Source: Perkinsus olseni (lineage: Eukaryota; Perkinsozoa; Perkinsida; Perkinsidae). From it: a stretch of DNA of 64,000 nt. A program made the position numbers and the translations under genes. Position 1 is the first letter of the stretch, and every line of letters starts with the position of its first letter. A model generated the notes under the pieces. It ran no database searches. It was not told the origin of the DNA and saw only the letters and a program-made list of their open reading frames with translations. The DNA lies in assembly GCA_013115135.1 (NCBI GenBank), contig JABANP010000066.1:111126-175125 (forward strand). Direction: 5' to 3'. Of the stretch, positions 1 to 11,500 are shown in pieces.

Positions 1-751
1 TTTCCTCGCTCTTACTGGCCATGTGAACAAGATGTTGTCTCTTGAGAGGCTCGCCCCGGTCTTGCGCACTTTAGCGAGGAAGATCCACTGGGAGTCGTCA
101 CCCCACTTGACGATCTTGGTAAGGCGAGCAAATACTGGGCTATCATGGAACCTAATCGGCAACATGCCTGGACCATCCCACAAGCCCCCCTGAAGGCACT
201 ACGGTATTCCAGCCAGCAGTAGGGCATCCATATTGTACGTTTGAATATCATAGCGACTGATCTGAACAGCAGAAGGCAATGGCCGTTGCAGCGGATTGGC
301 ACACGACGTACCAACAATTCGAGACAGGTTTGTCCTTGGTCAGTCAGGAGGTGCTTGGACAAGTGCATGAGCAGCCTCTCGATGGTATTGTTGAGTTCAT
401 CGTTTTCCTCAGTAGTGAGGAAGTCTCTGCCTTTATAGCCTTCCTTCTCGACCTCAAAGAGCCCGGCAAACTCCTCTAAAGAAGGGTCTTGGGCTACTAG
501 GTCTTGGAAACAGGACAGCTGAACAGTCACAATTCTACGACCTCCCCATGAGCCGTCCTACCGCGGCCTCGGCGATGGCTTGGGGCTCCACCGATCTCGC
601 TTCGCGCCAGTCGTAAAGGAAAGATACCTGGCGGAGTCCAAGTTGAGCAGTTCGACAGTACTGGCAGCAGTACCTTCCCATGCTTGGGTTGTTGCGATAT
701 GTTATGCTTCGCCTTGAAGGCTTGAAGTTGGCGAAGAAGCTCCGCGGACAT
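1..751 (-). CDS. UTP10: UTP10/HEATR1-like U3 snoRNP protein, N-terminal part
   Basis: Partial gene whose 3' part lies beyond the window start. Family role: HEAT-repeat subunit of the t-UTP/SSU processome needed for rDNA transcription and 18S processing in the nucleolus. Seen: ATG at 751 (MSAELLRQLQAFKAK), then a 46-nt intron, an exon with SFLYDWREARSVEPQAIAEA, a roughly 43-nt intron, and an exon with FQDLVAQDPSLEEFAGLFE, followed by RYDIQTYNMDALLLAG and FHDSPVFARLTKIVKWGDD. These align in order with the family N-terminus: the LLFDP.EAA..D segment, the IDPSFEEFE segment, the NS.ERLL.HLS segment, the HLYN.D.L segment and PYHE...F.R. All introns are GT-AG and short. Identity is an alignment from memory; the order of matching blocks makes it fairly secure. 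Confidence 0.8.
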
Positions 752-1922
752 AGCGGCAGGAGTTACGCAATCCTAGCTCAACCATGGCCCTTCTTAATAC
801 GGACTTAACACGACACCATCCTCGCGCTTGGGAAAACACAACAGCACGTGGGGGAGCTGCAGAGAGGCAAAGTCATGCCAGTCGGCAGCATCAGCGGTGG
901 TCTGTCCACCCAGGGGCCAGGAATGGGGTCATGACGGGTAACTTCTACTACCATCGCTACAGGTAGCACACCCGGTGGGCCTGGACTGCAACGGGGGGTT
1001 CGAAAGGAAGATGCAGAAAGGCGATGAGGGGAACACTGAGATGGGAGTTGGTAGAGTGACCCCAATGCTCTTCGATAGTTCTCGACTGGCACGCTCCGCT
1101 ACGGAAGGAATCATAACCGCACAGGTTCGATCCCACCCGAGAGACATTTTCGAAGCGTTTTGTTGTAACGTATTGGACGTTCGGCCGCACAGAGTAGAAA
1201 TGTGGTATTTGTTTTATTGCTGATGTAAAAATATTTCTTGCGAGATCTCGTCCAGCCGTCGAAGAGATCCGTATCATGCCCGCGGAGCTTTCGGAGACCC
1301 GAATCCGAAACCCGAACCCTTGGACACGCCTGCCTCGTGCAGTTCCTGTGGAAGGTGAGAAGTAGCTGGTCTGTGTGCCATTGCGAGTACGGGTTTGGAC
1401 AGGATGCAAGTGTAGCTCAACGTGCTCAGACTCATACTGAAGAAAGAATAATAGTGGCACTGTGAATATCTCTATAATAGGGGCCCTTTTGTCAGCGTGT
1501 GGATAAGCGCCCGACTCGCGTTCGCATCACTGAGCTACGACCATGAAGGCTTGTGAGTAATAATCTCTCCTCGCTCTCGGTGCCTCGATGTCCCCGATTG
1601 ATCAACGTGATATGGGGTAGAAATGCGCGAGGTGGAACGGGGTGCTCTTCAGGCGAGGGGGCTCACGTCACCGAGGGACAGCACGTGGAGATTGTTAATG
1701 CGCGTTAATGACACTCCCAACCATTCTAACGACCATCAAGTTCCACAGCTTGTGGTGCCCCCCTCGAGATGCGTGACTAGAATCTCCGTAGCAGACGCGC
1801 AGTTTGGTGGGGGGCGTGTTGGCTAGACCGCAGGGGACGCGTGATAGCATGGATTACAGGGAAGGAAGCTTCGTCGCTTCTGGCCAAAGGGGTGCTGCAG
1901 CGTACTCTCTTTTGGCACATTG
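752..1922. other. Intergenic region between divergent genes
   Basis: This lies between the UTP10-like start and the PHYHD1-like start, so it should hold both promoters. Several open frames of 60-167 codons occur on both strands but none shows conserved motifs or splice-consistent continuation. A box-B-like string (GGTTCGATCCC, about 1124-1134) is present without a foldable tRNA around it. I see no other structure. Confidence 0.5.
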
Positions 1923-3292
1923 ATGTCGCTCACAGCCGAAGAACTAGCCTCCTTCAAGGAGAACGGATTTCTCGTCAGAAAGGCATTCGCAGCGAAAGAG
2001 GAGGTACTCGAATTCAAGCCTCGTTGCGGTGGGTTTACTGGTAACACCTCAGGTGAAGGAGATGAAGGAGCAGATGGCTAAGCTGCTGGATGGTTGGAAC
2101 CCGGAGGACAGCGTTGATAGTGTTTTCTCCACTGAGAGAGACCAGCATGTCAACAATGAGTAGTGCTCCCCTATCCGAATCTCTCATGGCCAAGGCTCGA
2201 CCCACCAGGTACTTCACCGGGAGCGCGGATCATATCAGATTCTTTCTCGAGCCTGGCGCGGTCAACGAGAATGGCAAGGTGCTGCTTCGCTGGTGTGTCC
2301 CATTATTTTGACGCTGTCTTCGGGTTCAGATAAGGTCGGACATTCCAAAGGCGGAGCTGGTCAATAAAGTTGGCCATTCGCTACATGTTGACGACCCTGT
2401 TTTCCGGAAGTGAGGCGCGGGCGGATCTGTTTCGTCTGTCATCATTACACTGAGCAGGTACAGCAATTCTCGGAAGGTGTTGGAAATGGTTCGGGACCTG
2501 GGCTATAAGGACCCTGTGCTGCCTCAGTCAATGTATGCCTCCGTTCTCTCGGTCAGGCGGCCTGACTCAGGCCTCCGTCAGAGAATGGCAGGTACATCTT
2601 CAAGCAGCCATTGATAGGCGGTGCGGTCACCAGCCACCAAGATTCGTCCTTTCTGCATACCACACCGCGACAGACTTGCTTGGGCATGTGGCTGGCGTTG
2701 GACCCCGCGACGCTGGAGGTATCGGTAGCCTCGCACCAGACTCGACCGATCTGTTGTCACCTCAGAATGGTTGCCTTTGGGTGAGACCAGGAAGCCATAG
2801 GGAGCCACTCAGACGAGTGTTTGCTCGGAGTACTGAGAAAGGCTCTCCTCACTTTGTGGATGTCAACATGGATATCAAGAGTAGAGACTGGGGGCCTGTC
2901 ACGCGCTGTGTATAGGTGTCGATCAGCGTCACCTGCAGTGGCGTGGGAAGGGGAACTGCCGGCCAGCGAGGGAGACGGTCTTAAAGCGAAGGGCTTCATC
3001 CCTGTTGAGGTCGATGCAGGCGACCTAGTGGTCTTCCCTGGTAGTAGGGCCGCGTGCTTTGCCCCAGCTCGATAGTAGAGCGAAATACAGGTACGATTGA
3101 TCACCTGTCGCTGCCGAATACATCACCCAAGCAGAGGCACACGTAGGACGCACTTCGGAGGAGGAGATGGTGACTCTGATAGCCAGGTATCAACTTCATC
3201 TTGTTGAAGGCCCCGAGGCTGGCGTCACCTGGTCGAAGGAGAACTGGCTGCAGTACCCTGCAGGAAAGCCGTTCCCCTCTCTCAGAGCGTGA
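1923..3292 (+). CDS. PHYHD1-like phytanoyl-CoA dioxygenase-family protein
   Basis: Fe(II)/2-oxoglutarate-dependent oxygenase fold. Family members hydroxylate lipid-like substrates, but the PHYHD1 substrate is unsettled. Start ATG at 1923 gives MSLTAEELASFKENGFLVRK, the typical PhyH N-terminal helix and strand. Later exons carry YFTGSADHIRFFLEPGAVNE, KAELVNKVGHSLHVDDPVFR, QSMYIFKQPLIGG (split by an intron after QSM), the iron-binding HxD in TSHQDSSFLHT, NGCLWVRPGSH, DAGDLVVFPG and, after a further intron, GTIDHLSLPNTSPKQRHT with the expected distal His and Arg. The C-terminus AGVTWSKENWLQYPAGKPFP matches the family end; the TGA is at 3290-3292. All expected metal and cosubstrate ligands are present. 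At least six short introns. KDSR follows 0.5 kb downstream on the same strand. Confidence 0.85.
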
Positions 3293-3813
3293 CCGCGCAG
3301 CCGGACTGGACGAAGTGGTCGTCGCATAGTTGATCATTATCATGTTATTAGTATCATCGTAATTATCATGTGTCGGCCACACGGCAGTGAGCCAGTCAGA
3401 ATGCCGGGAAGGAGGCTAGTCTTCATGGTATTCGACCATCATTGCAGTAATAGCACACAGAGATTAGCAAAACGGTGCTTATTATTATTGAAGGACGCGT
3501 TAGTCATTTTCTTTCATTATCATGTGCCCTAGTTTTTGAGTGATATCAGAAAGCAGCTTCATGTCTCACCTCGTGCAGTCTTCGCGTTCAGTATATTTCA
3601 CCGGGGTTGGATCGCTGCAACTGTAAGTTGTCCAAGGGTCTCCGGATGATAGCTCTCGACTTTTGCTGGTGCCCCGTGGCGGCCCGATCGGCTGAGGGCT
3701 CTCACAAATTGCTTTGGGTTCTCAATCGTTTGGTTTGGGCTCCATTTAATTAAGTCTGGAAGCGGTGTACGGCGTCTACCGCAGTTTTCTGATAAGCAAG
3801 CATTATCGCTCTT
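3293..3813. other. Intergenic, AT-richer spacer
   Basis: Between two plus-strand genes. It contains ATTATCATG-type repeats around 3330-3370 and 3480-3530 and is visibly more AT-rich than the genes. No coding signal was found. Confidence 0.5.
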
Positions 3814-5377
3814 ATGTGGTCCGATTGGCTGTACGGCTTCGGAGGCCTCTTCCTCCTCATCGCTGTTATGAGCTACGCGTTCAAGCGTGGGAGGTAGTGC
3901 TGGCAGGCGTGGAAGGGTTCTCACGGTAGTACTGGGTAGGTACCAGTCTGTGAAGGGTCTTCACGTATGCATACCAGGAGGCAGCTGTGGCATAGGTCTG
4001 GCAGTGGCCAAACGCTGTGCCTCGGAAGGGAGCCAGGAAGGTGACAATTATTGGTAGGAAATGCCCTCCCTCTACTCTTGCTCTACTGGCTTGCTGAACT
4101 TCGGGCGGATCTGCGAAATTACACAGCTGGTGCATGTCAGCACGGCGCTTGGAGGTCCTCGAGGAGGCTGCTAAGGAGATACAGGCTGTCAACTCCGAGT
4201 GCGAAGTGGCCACAGTCGAGCTGTGACATAACCGATCCGAAGAAGGTCGACCGAATGTACCATTTACGGGTCGACGGCTTTGGGGGAATGGTTCGCATGT
4301 CTCCTCTAGGTTTGAAAAGGATATAGACGCAGACTCAGTAGACTGGTTGATCAACTGTGCTGGGATGTCTCTTCCCGGCCTGGCGGAGGAGACCTCAGTC
4401 AAGGATATCATGGCCGAGCTCAATATCAACTATCTAGGTGGGTAGCCGTGCGATTCTGGCGGTGGTGGCGAGATCCGAGAATGTATGGCTCGCCGACGAG
4501 CGTTTTCGGAATCAAGTCTGAGAAGGCTTGGCTCGGAGGGATCTCGTATTGGGCAATCTCCCCGTCGAGGGTTCAGGGCACTGGTTCAAATTCAGGGTCG
4601 GTATTCATGGCTCGCAAAGTTTTGCCGTCAATGAAGGTGAGAAGGGCCGTGGTCGCATCGCCTTCGTCAGTAGCCAGGCGGCCCAGATCGGCGTGTACGG
4701 CTTCGCGAGGTAAAAGAGGCGGGGGGCTTCAGTTAGCTCTTACTGGTATCGCGATGTCGCTCAGCTACTCGGGATCTAAGTTTGCTATCCGTGGCTACGC
4801 AGAGACGCTAAGGCAGGAGACCGAGGTCCATAATGTGCAGGTAATTGAGAAGGCCAAACGCTCTGCAGGAAAATGAAGGAGGCGGAGCGAAGTTTTGTGT
4901 CTTGCTCAGGTTTCTATTATATACCCACCAGACACCAGAACTCCTGGCTTCGAGCATGAGAATACTAGGAAGCCTGAGATCACCAAGCTGATATCCTCTA
5001 CGAGCGGCCTAGTAGAGCCAGAGACCGTGGCCAAGGCGGCCGTCGATGGGGTAGGTTCTACATTCCCTTCCACTGACTGGCGCACGGTAGTGACCCCCTC
5101 AGGTTTCTCGAGGTGACTTCAATATTTGGTGTGGCTTTGAAGGCTTCGGCTTATCCCAGATCTCAGCCGGTGAGCGTCGAGGGAATCAGTTTTCGTCCGG
5201 GCCAGCCTTATGCCGACAGGTATGACGCCGCCCAACTCCCTCCTCCACGGAGTATTCCAAGCGCTCAGTGCTAGCCTGTTGAAGCTGATATCGTTCTTCG
5301 TGGTTATGCAATTAGACTGGGTGGTCGGGGCTAACGAGAAGAAGCCGTACAAGAGGCCGGTCACTAAGTTGGAGTAA
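3814..5377 (+). CDS. KDSR: 3-ketodihydrosphingosine reductase (KDSR/TSC10), with apparent frameshift
   Basis: Short-chain dehydrogenase reducing 3-ketodihydrosphingosine to dihydrosphingosine with NADPH at the ER membrane, step two of sphingolipid synthesis. ATG 3814 encodes an N-terminal membrane segment (WLYGFGGLFLLIAVMSYAFK). Next come the nucleotide-binding GGSCGIGLAVAKRCAS, VELDITDPKK, LINCAGMSLPGLAEE, the catalytic Ser in IAFVSSQAAQIGVYGFA, the YxxxK motif in YSGSKFAIRGYAETLRQE, and the KDSR-specific YPPDTRTPGFEHEN. The last exon adds a hydrophobic C-terminal segment (LLKLISFFVVMQLDWVVG), as in fungal and animal enzymes; stop at 5375-5377. About seven short introns. Oddity: one extra T near 4224 creates a TGA between VATVEL and DITDPKK. 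Removing it restores both frame and the family spacing. It may be an assembly error, an allele, or the start of decay. Confidence 0.9.
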
Positions 5378-5572
5378 TGATGGTGATTATGATGATGCAG
5401 AATTCATTGTATTAGCTCACCCTTCCCGGTGGCTACAGCCTGTCCACTACGCTTTCAGTGAAGGGATCTTTTTCCGTTTCTGATTTGTTACTTAGTCAAT
5501 GGCCTCGGGGTCGATACTGGGATTTCACAAGTCTCCGTTCGTACGCCGTTTCAGGACACGCCGCGTTCGCTT
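5378..5572. other. Short intergenic spacer
   Basis: 195 bases between the KDSR stop and the next start, beginning with a GATGGTGATTATGATGATG triplet-like stretch. It probably holds the 3' end signals of KDSR and the promoter of the coiled-coil gene. Confidence 0.4.
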
Positions 5573-8500
5573 ATGGCCATTACTTCAGAGGTGTCATCCA
5601 GCACTCCTCGGGAGGTCTTCGATCCTTCCGACGAGAACCGCGCTTACCCGATAGCCAACGTAGGCTCTGCAGCTCTTGGCGCATCATCGCTAGTGGTATC
5701 CGCTTTAGGGTGCTGATGGCGTACGAAATGAGAGGGATGAGGCTCTGCGGAAGATCAAGGTGGGTCCGGTCGTCCCCTTGGAGGCAGCAGTCATCAGCGG
5801 TAGTAGTTACTAGAGCGCAACCTGGCAAACCTCCGTACTTCTGCTGCAAAGACAGCTAGGGAGTTGGAGCTCACTAATCAGGAGATCGTCGAGAGCGCGA
5901 GGTGAAGCGGGCGTGTGCTGCTGTTGAGGGAAGAGTGTCGATAGATGAGGCACAGGGGGTTTGGTGTTACGACTCAGATATCGTTTGGAGGCGGAGTCCT
6001 GGTCTGATTCTGAAGGGGAGGGGAAGCCACGGGATGGGGAGGATCCATCTGAGGGGCCTAGGGGCAGAGAGAGGCTGCAGGCAAGCCACTGGCCGGTGGC
6101 TGCTGGTGATGTCTCCGACTACCAGACCCTGGAGGAGTCGTTTACTGGTCTGGTGGCTGGACTTAAGAGGTTGGATAATATCAGACATAGTGCAGCTGGA
6201 GGGAAGAAGGCTGAGGACTCGGAGAGGTTGAAGCAGGCCACCGAAGGATACTGTGTAGGCACTCTCGTATCCAAGAAACACGGCAAGTTCTCCAATGAGA
6301 GGCGTGTCTCGACTCGGTGACGGAGGGGTCCTCATGCCAGTGTTGGTATCGGGTAGGTGCAAACGAAGGCTCTACTCCGTAGGAGTATTGCCGCCACTGA
6401 CGTGGTGGTGGCCGACATGATCCGAGCGAGGAAGGACGCTGGCCGTCATAAGGCTAAGAGCGAGCAGCTTGAGCGAACAGTGCGTCCCAGCGCTGCTCTT
6501 CGGCAGCATCCACTTTCGTAGCGTGCAGGTCTACAAGCTAGACGCAATGCTGAAGCAGAGCCACGCCCGCCGCCATGGTCAGCCTCAAGCTAAGATACTT
6601 CTCAGGAAGTGGATTCTCAGACAGAAGCGTGCGGTAGTCCTGCGGTGCCGTCGAGCATGCTGGCTCGCTAGGCACGCTCATCACCGCTGTTGTCCGCTGC
6701 TGGTCCGCCTACACCCGTCAGGCTATCACTAATAGGGTCATGGCGGAGGCGGATATCGGGTGACATCGTCGCAGAGGAGGGACGGCGATGTCGGAGATGC
6801 TGTTAGGAACCGCCGATGCTCAGCGCTGAGTCGGACAACTCTGCAGTCTTGGAGACGGTGTGCTGAGGGGCCACGAGCGCAGCTAGCGGCACAGGTGGTC
6901 AGCAAGGGCCCCTGTGAGAGACGTATTTATCGGCAATTCAGTCCCCTTTGGAGCCGGGAGTAGATATCGCCACGACGACACAGACGGCCGCGCTGGAGGA
7001 AGAGATAGTACTGCTGAAGGCAACGAGGGACCAGCTGGAAGCCGATAAGGTGGCACTGCCGGTAGCTGGGATTACACCCTGGCCTCTCAGGCGGGCCTGC
7101 GGGTAGAATGCGAGCGGACATCGAAGGAACTACGAGAACGAGAGACTGAGCTCTGGGCGGTGCAGGAGGCAGCCATCGGTAATGTTCCTAAAGGGAGAGG
7201 GCAGTCGCTGGTAGCCTACTTCCATAGGTACCTCCTCACTTGAGTCCGATCTGGCCGCTGAGAGGGAGCGATCAGCTTCGTTAGAGGCTCGCCTTGAAGA
7301 TACTGCTGCCAAGGTCGCTGAGTTCCAGGCGATGCTCGAGAGAAATCAGGTATCCTCCGCAGGGGCCTCTACTGGTCTTCTCATCGCTATCGTTGTGATT
7401 AGGCTCGGGCCTCAGCGCAGAAGGAGGAGGAGGCCAGCTCAGTCACGGGCGGAGTGAGCCAATCGTGATGTCCCCAGAACTGCCAACTTCGTATTCTCAG
7501 AGCCCTGATGCCTCCCCTGAGGTGGAGCAGCTCCGTACTAGAGTCGAGGAGCTCGAACTAGAGCTCGGTACTGTCCTATGGGAACCCTCGACGGAGGACT
7601 CGTGCATCTGTACTGTTTCAGAGAGGGCTGAGGGGCGACGCCGAGCTGGTGGAGAAGGTCTCCTTATCGAGAGTTCAAAGGAGGTCAGGCGTGACGGAGC
7701 TCCTGAGGAGTGACGTTAACGCTTGCTCAGGACGAAAGCGAAGATACCCGGGAGAAGTGGGCGCAGTACGAGGAGATGCAGCTGGAGCTGGTCTCGCTAA
7801 AGGAAGACCTTCAGGGACAGCTGCGAGTTAACGAGGTATTGATTTTGTGGTCTGATGAGGTTTTCCTTCGGAAGCAACTGTGAGACCAGTGCCTGTTCAC
7901 CACTTCACATACCCGGTTCTGTTCGGCAAAGAAGGGGATATGAGTATCTTTTGGCAAAGGCTTGCTTCGTGCCTTAGCCTGCCGCTATCTCTCAGGAGTT
8001 GAAGGCGTCCTCTAGTGCCGAGAAGGAAGCGATGGTCAAGGAGCTCGAGGGACTGCGAGCGGAGATGGCCAACTTGGCGGAGGCTAACGAGGTGTGATGC
8101 GGAGCCTCGGGAGGCCTCCACTCATTTACTCAGGAACTCCGCCGGGCCGCTGAAGGATTGCAGGCTCGGGAGGACGAACTGAACAGGAGGCTTGGCTTGA
8201 GCAGGGAGGAGGCAGAGGTCAGCAAGGCTCTTCTATGGTTCGTATCAGTCCTGCACATTAGTCGGGGAGGGATGCTCGGCTGCGCTTCCTGGCGGGGACG
8301 ATGGTTTGGTCAGGGGCAGCGGACACGACTCGCAGAGGAGCTCCAAGGCAAGCTCGATGAGCTTCAGGAGAAACTGAATGCCGTCGAGGAGGAGAAGAAG
8401 GTGAGGGCTTCGGACAGGGAGTGATTTTGTATTGAGAGTTTGTCGGCTGTTCTCCTGTCAAAATGTCGTCGCGAGTCGCGAAGGGGGTTGCAGAGGCTCG

Positions 8501-11500
8501 GATTTCAGAGGAGTGCGGAGGCCCTGACGAGTGCCAGAGATGGATTGATGGCCAGGGTGAAAGGGCTGGAGATTCAGCTTAAGGGTAAGGGAATGCTAGC
8601 TTGGCCCCCTAGCTGAGCACATCGGCAAGAGTCTAAGCCGGAACCGGCGTTAGACTATAAACTCAGACACACGCCTGGACTCGAAGGCCACCCTTCTCCG
8701 GTCGTTCAGTCTTTTGGGGTGCACCCCGTGGCCGGCGGTCGAGGGAATCTTAGCTGCAAGCGGGTATTCTCAGGTTATGAGGAGGAGAGGGAGTCTAGCC
8801 GATCCGAGAGGGGGCGGATGGAGGAAGAGGCTGAGAAATTGAAGGCGTCGCTGGACGAGGTCCGGAAGGAAAACGAGCGACAAGTAGGCCTGCCGCCAAG
8901 GCCTCCTCGCCGAGGGACTCCTCGGTGCCGATCCCGGCCCAGGCAAAGGAGGCCGCCGACAGCCTTGATGAAGCTATGGCGAAGATGGAAAGGGAGAGGC
9001 AGGAGCTGACAAGCGATAAGGTCGGGGGTCCAATCGGTCGGGGGTCCGAGCGGTTGCCCCAGGCGACTCTCCAGAAGGAGATCGACGAGGCCAGAGTCCG
9101 TTTGGAGGTATCCGAGGAGCAACTGCGAGAGGCCCAGGAAGTGATGACCTTGCAAGGAGCGGTTCCAGGGCTGCGGTTGATCAGATAGCGGAGCGTACGA
9201 AGGTTGATAATGAGAAGGTGGTAGAGTCATTGAGGAGTCAACTTGGCAGCCTGCGCGAGGTGGGAGGTCGGGAAAGTGTCGCCAGGGAGGCAGCTGATTG
9301 CAGGAACACGCGAGATCAGCTGACGAAATGAACGGCAGTCATCAAAAGGAAGTTGAGACTCTCACTTCTACTGTGGATGCTCTGGAGACTAAGGTAGCTC
9401 CCTGCTCCCCGCCACAAGATTGGCAGCGCCCTTCATGGTCTACAGCTTCACCACTTAGATACGAGACATGAAGGTTGCTGAGGAGAAGGGAGAGAAGGCT
9501 GATGACGAGCAGAGAAGTGGGAAGCTTTTAATACTCGAAGCCTTCGGGCAGTAGCTTCCGTCTTGGGCGATGGTACCTCAGCCGTTGAGGATGACTGCAC
9601 TCGGTTCTGTCGCAGGGAAACTGCAGAGCGAATTAGAAGAGCTGGAGAGGAGATCTGCGGAGCGCGAGGCCGAGTTGGAGCAAGAGGTAGCGGAGATGTC
9701 TCGCCAGTTGCAGGCGATGGAGGAGGAGCTACAGGAGAAGGCCTCCGACCTCGTAAGCCTGACTGGCGGCTGTGCGCCTCGGATCTCAATAACGGACTTC
9801 TTTTGCAGGCCAGCACAGTGGGTAGGCTGGAAGAGCAGACGGCTCTGTGTGATGAAGCGAAGCGAGAGTTGTCCACTGAGAGGACGGAGCGAGTGGGGGC
9901 CACTCGCTAGCTTCGATCAACCGATGGTAATCACAGGTCGCGGTGGAAGAGCGCTCACAGAAGACCGAGGCGGAACTACAGGAGGTGAGGTTGGCGACTT
10001 GGTGATGAGGAATTAGTCGAGATCTATAGTGTTGGGAGGACGCGTCTGGCGTTGGATCTCGTGCGTTGTGGCGTATATAGGGCTGAGACAAGAGGGAAAC
10101 AGCCTGGCACTCGCTCAAGATCTTTCTTTCTTTGAAATGAAGAAGGTTGCTCTCCGCCTAGGTGATGGCACGGGTGGAGGAGGCCGATCGGAAGGTGTCG
10201 GATCTCGAAGAGGCGCTGAAACGAGTTCTCAGCGAAAAAGTGAGCTCCGCCCCGGCTGGCGACGTTATCGAACCTTACGTCTCTCCAAGGCCCAGCTGTT
10301 GGAAGAAAATGTTGCACTAGGGGAGCGCATCGGCGCGTTCGAGGAGTCCTCTGCTGGGGAGGAGGCATTAGTCTCACAGCTGAGTGAGTTGGGGGTTTTA
10401 CGGTATGGGTAATAAATACGTGACAGATGAGGCCAAGGCTCAACTGCAGAGCCTTCAGGCTGATAATCAGAAACAGGTGGAGCGGATGGAGGAACTCAGC
10501 GCGTCCAAGAAGGCCTTGGCTGATGTGAGCAAGCAACCGGCTTTCAACAGCAACCTTGATCTTTTGTGCGACGGGCTCGGTCTCCTTAGGACATATGGAA
10601 GCAAGAGGTCTGTTTGAAGGAGGCTCAGGAGGGCAGGCAGAAAGCCGAGACTGCCCTACGTAGTGGCTGGTTTCAGAGAGATCCGTAGGCTGCATGGTCC
10701 CTCAGATAAGGTCGAGGCTGAGCTGACCTCCTCGAGGGCTCAACTGGAGGAGATGTCGGCAAGAGCGGCAGGCGGTGTGGACGCACTGGAAGACCTCCAA
10801 GGTGAGCCGCCATGGCGGATGCAACCGGTAGAACTCGATTGATTCGTCAGAAGAGGTGCGAGGAGCTGGAGAGGGCGTTGAGGGAGGCTTCGGCTGCCAG
10901 TGACGGCCGGGAGCAGGAGATGTCTCAAGTAAGCCGGATGTCGGGCTCCGTGTCCACCGGCTGGCGGTCTATAAGCGGCCTGAACGATGCGTCCTGATCA
11001 GGCCAGTGGCTATGTATGTCTCTCTTTCACTTAGGAATGTTCCCGGCTAAGGGAGGCCATTGCGGAGATGGAGGGGCAGTTGACGGAGGCGATCAGACTC
11101 TCAGGTGGGGCAGTCCCCAGCGACATGTTTTCACTCTCATGGCGTTCAGAGGAGAAATCAGAGGAGATGAAGTCCCTTCAGAAGACGATTGATACGCTAC
11201 GGGAGGCTGTCCATCACGGGGAAGGCGAGAAGAAGGCAGGGCTATTGTTAGCAGTATTTAGCGAAATGGTTGATCGATTCTGGACTTGGCCAATACTTGA
11301 GTCACTGTTGTGATTGCCTTCCGTTCGAGGCTTGGTTCCCTAAGGAACCTAACCACACTGACCCCCACATTTGTTGGCGACAATTGCGGCTTTCTCGGCC
11401 GTCTTGTTCTCGGGGGAGGGCGTGGTACGCGGTGCATCTCAGGCTCTGAAGAAGAGCATTGACGAAGTTCGATCCGTGGTCGAGGGGAAAGTGTCGGCCT

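Noticed and set aside
1077..1145. Possible tRNA with box B GGTTCGATCCC
   Set aside because: Six of seven acceptor pairs are arguable but the anticodon and T stems do not pair.
5640..5712. Apparent 13-nt intron in the coiled-coil gene
   Set aside because: A 50-nt intron starting at GTAGGCTC also restores the frame (YPIAN|GADGV).
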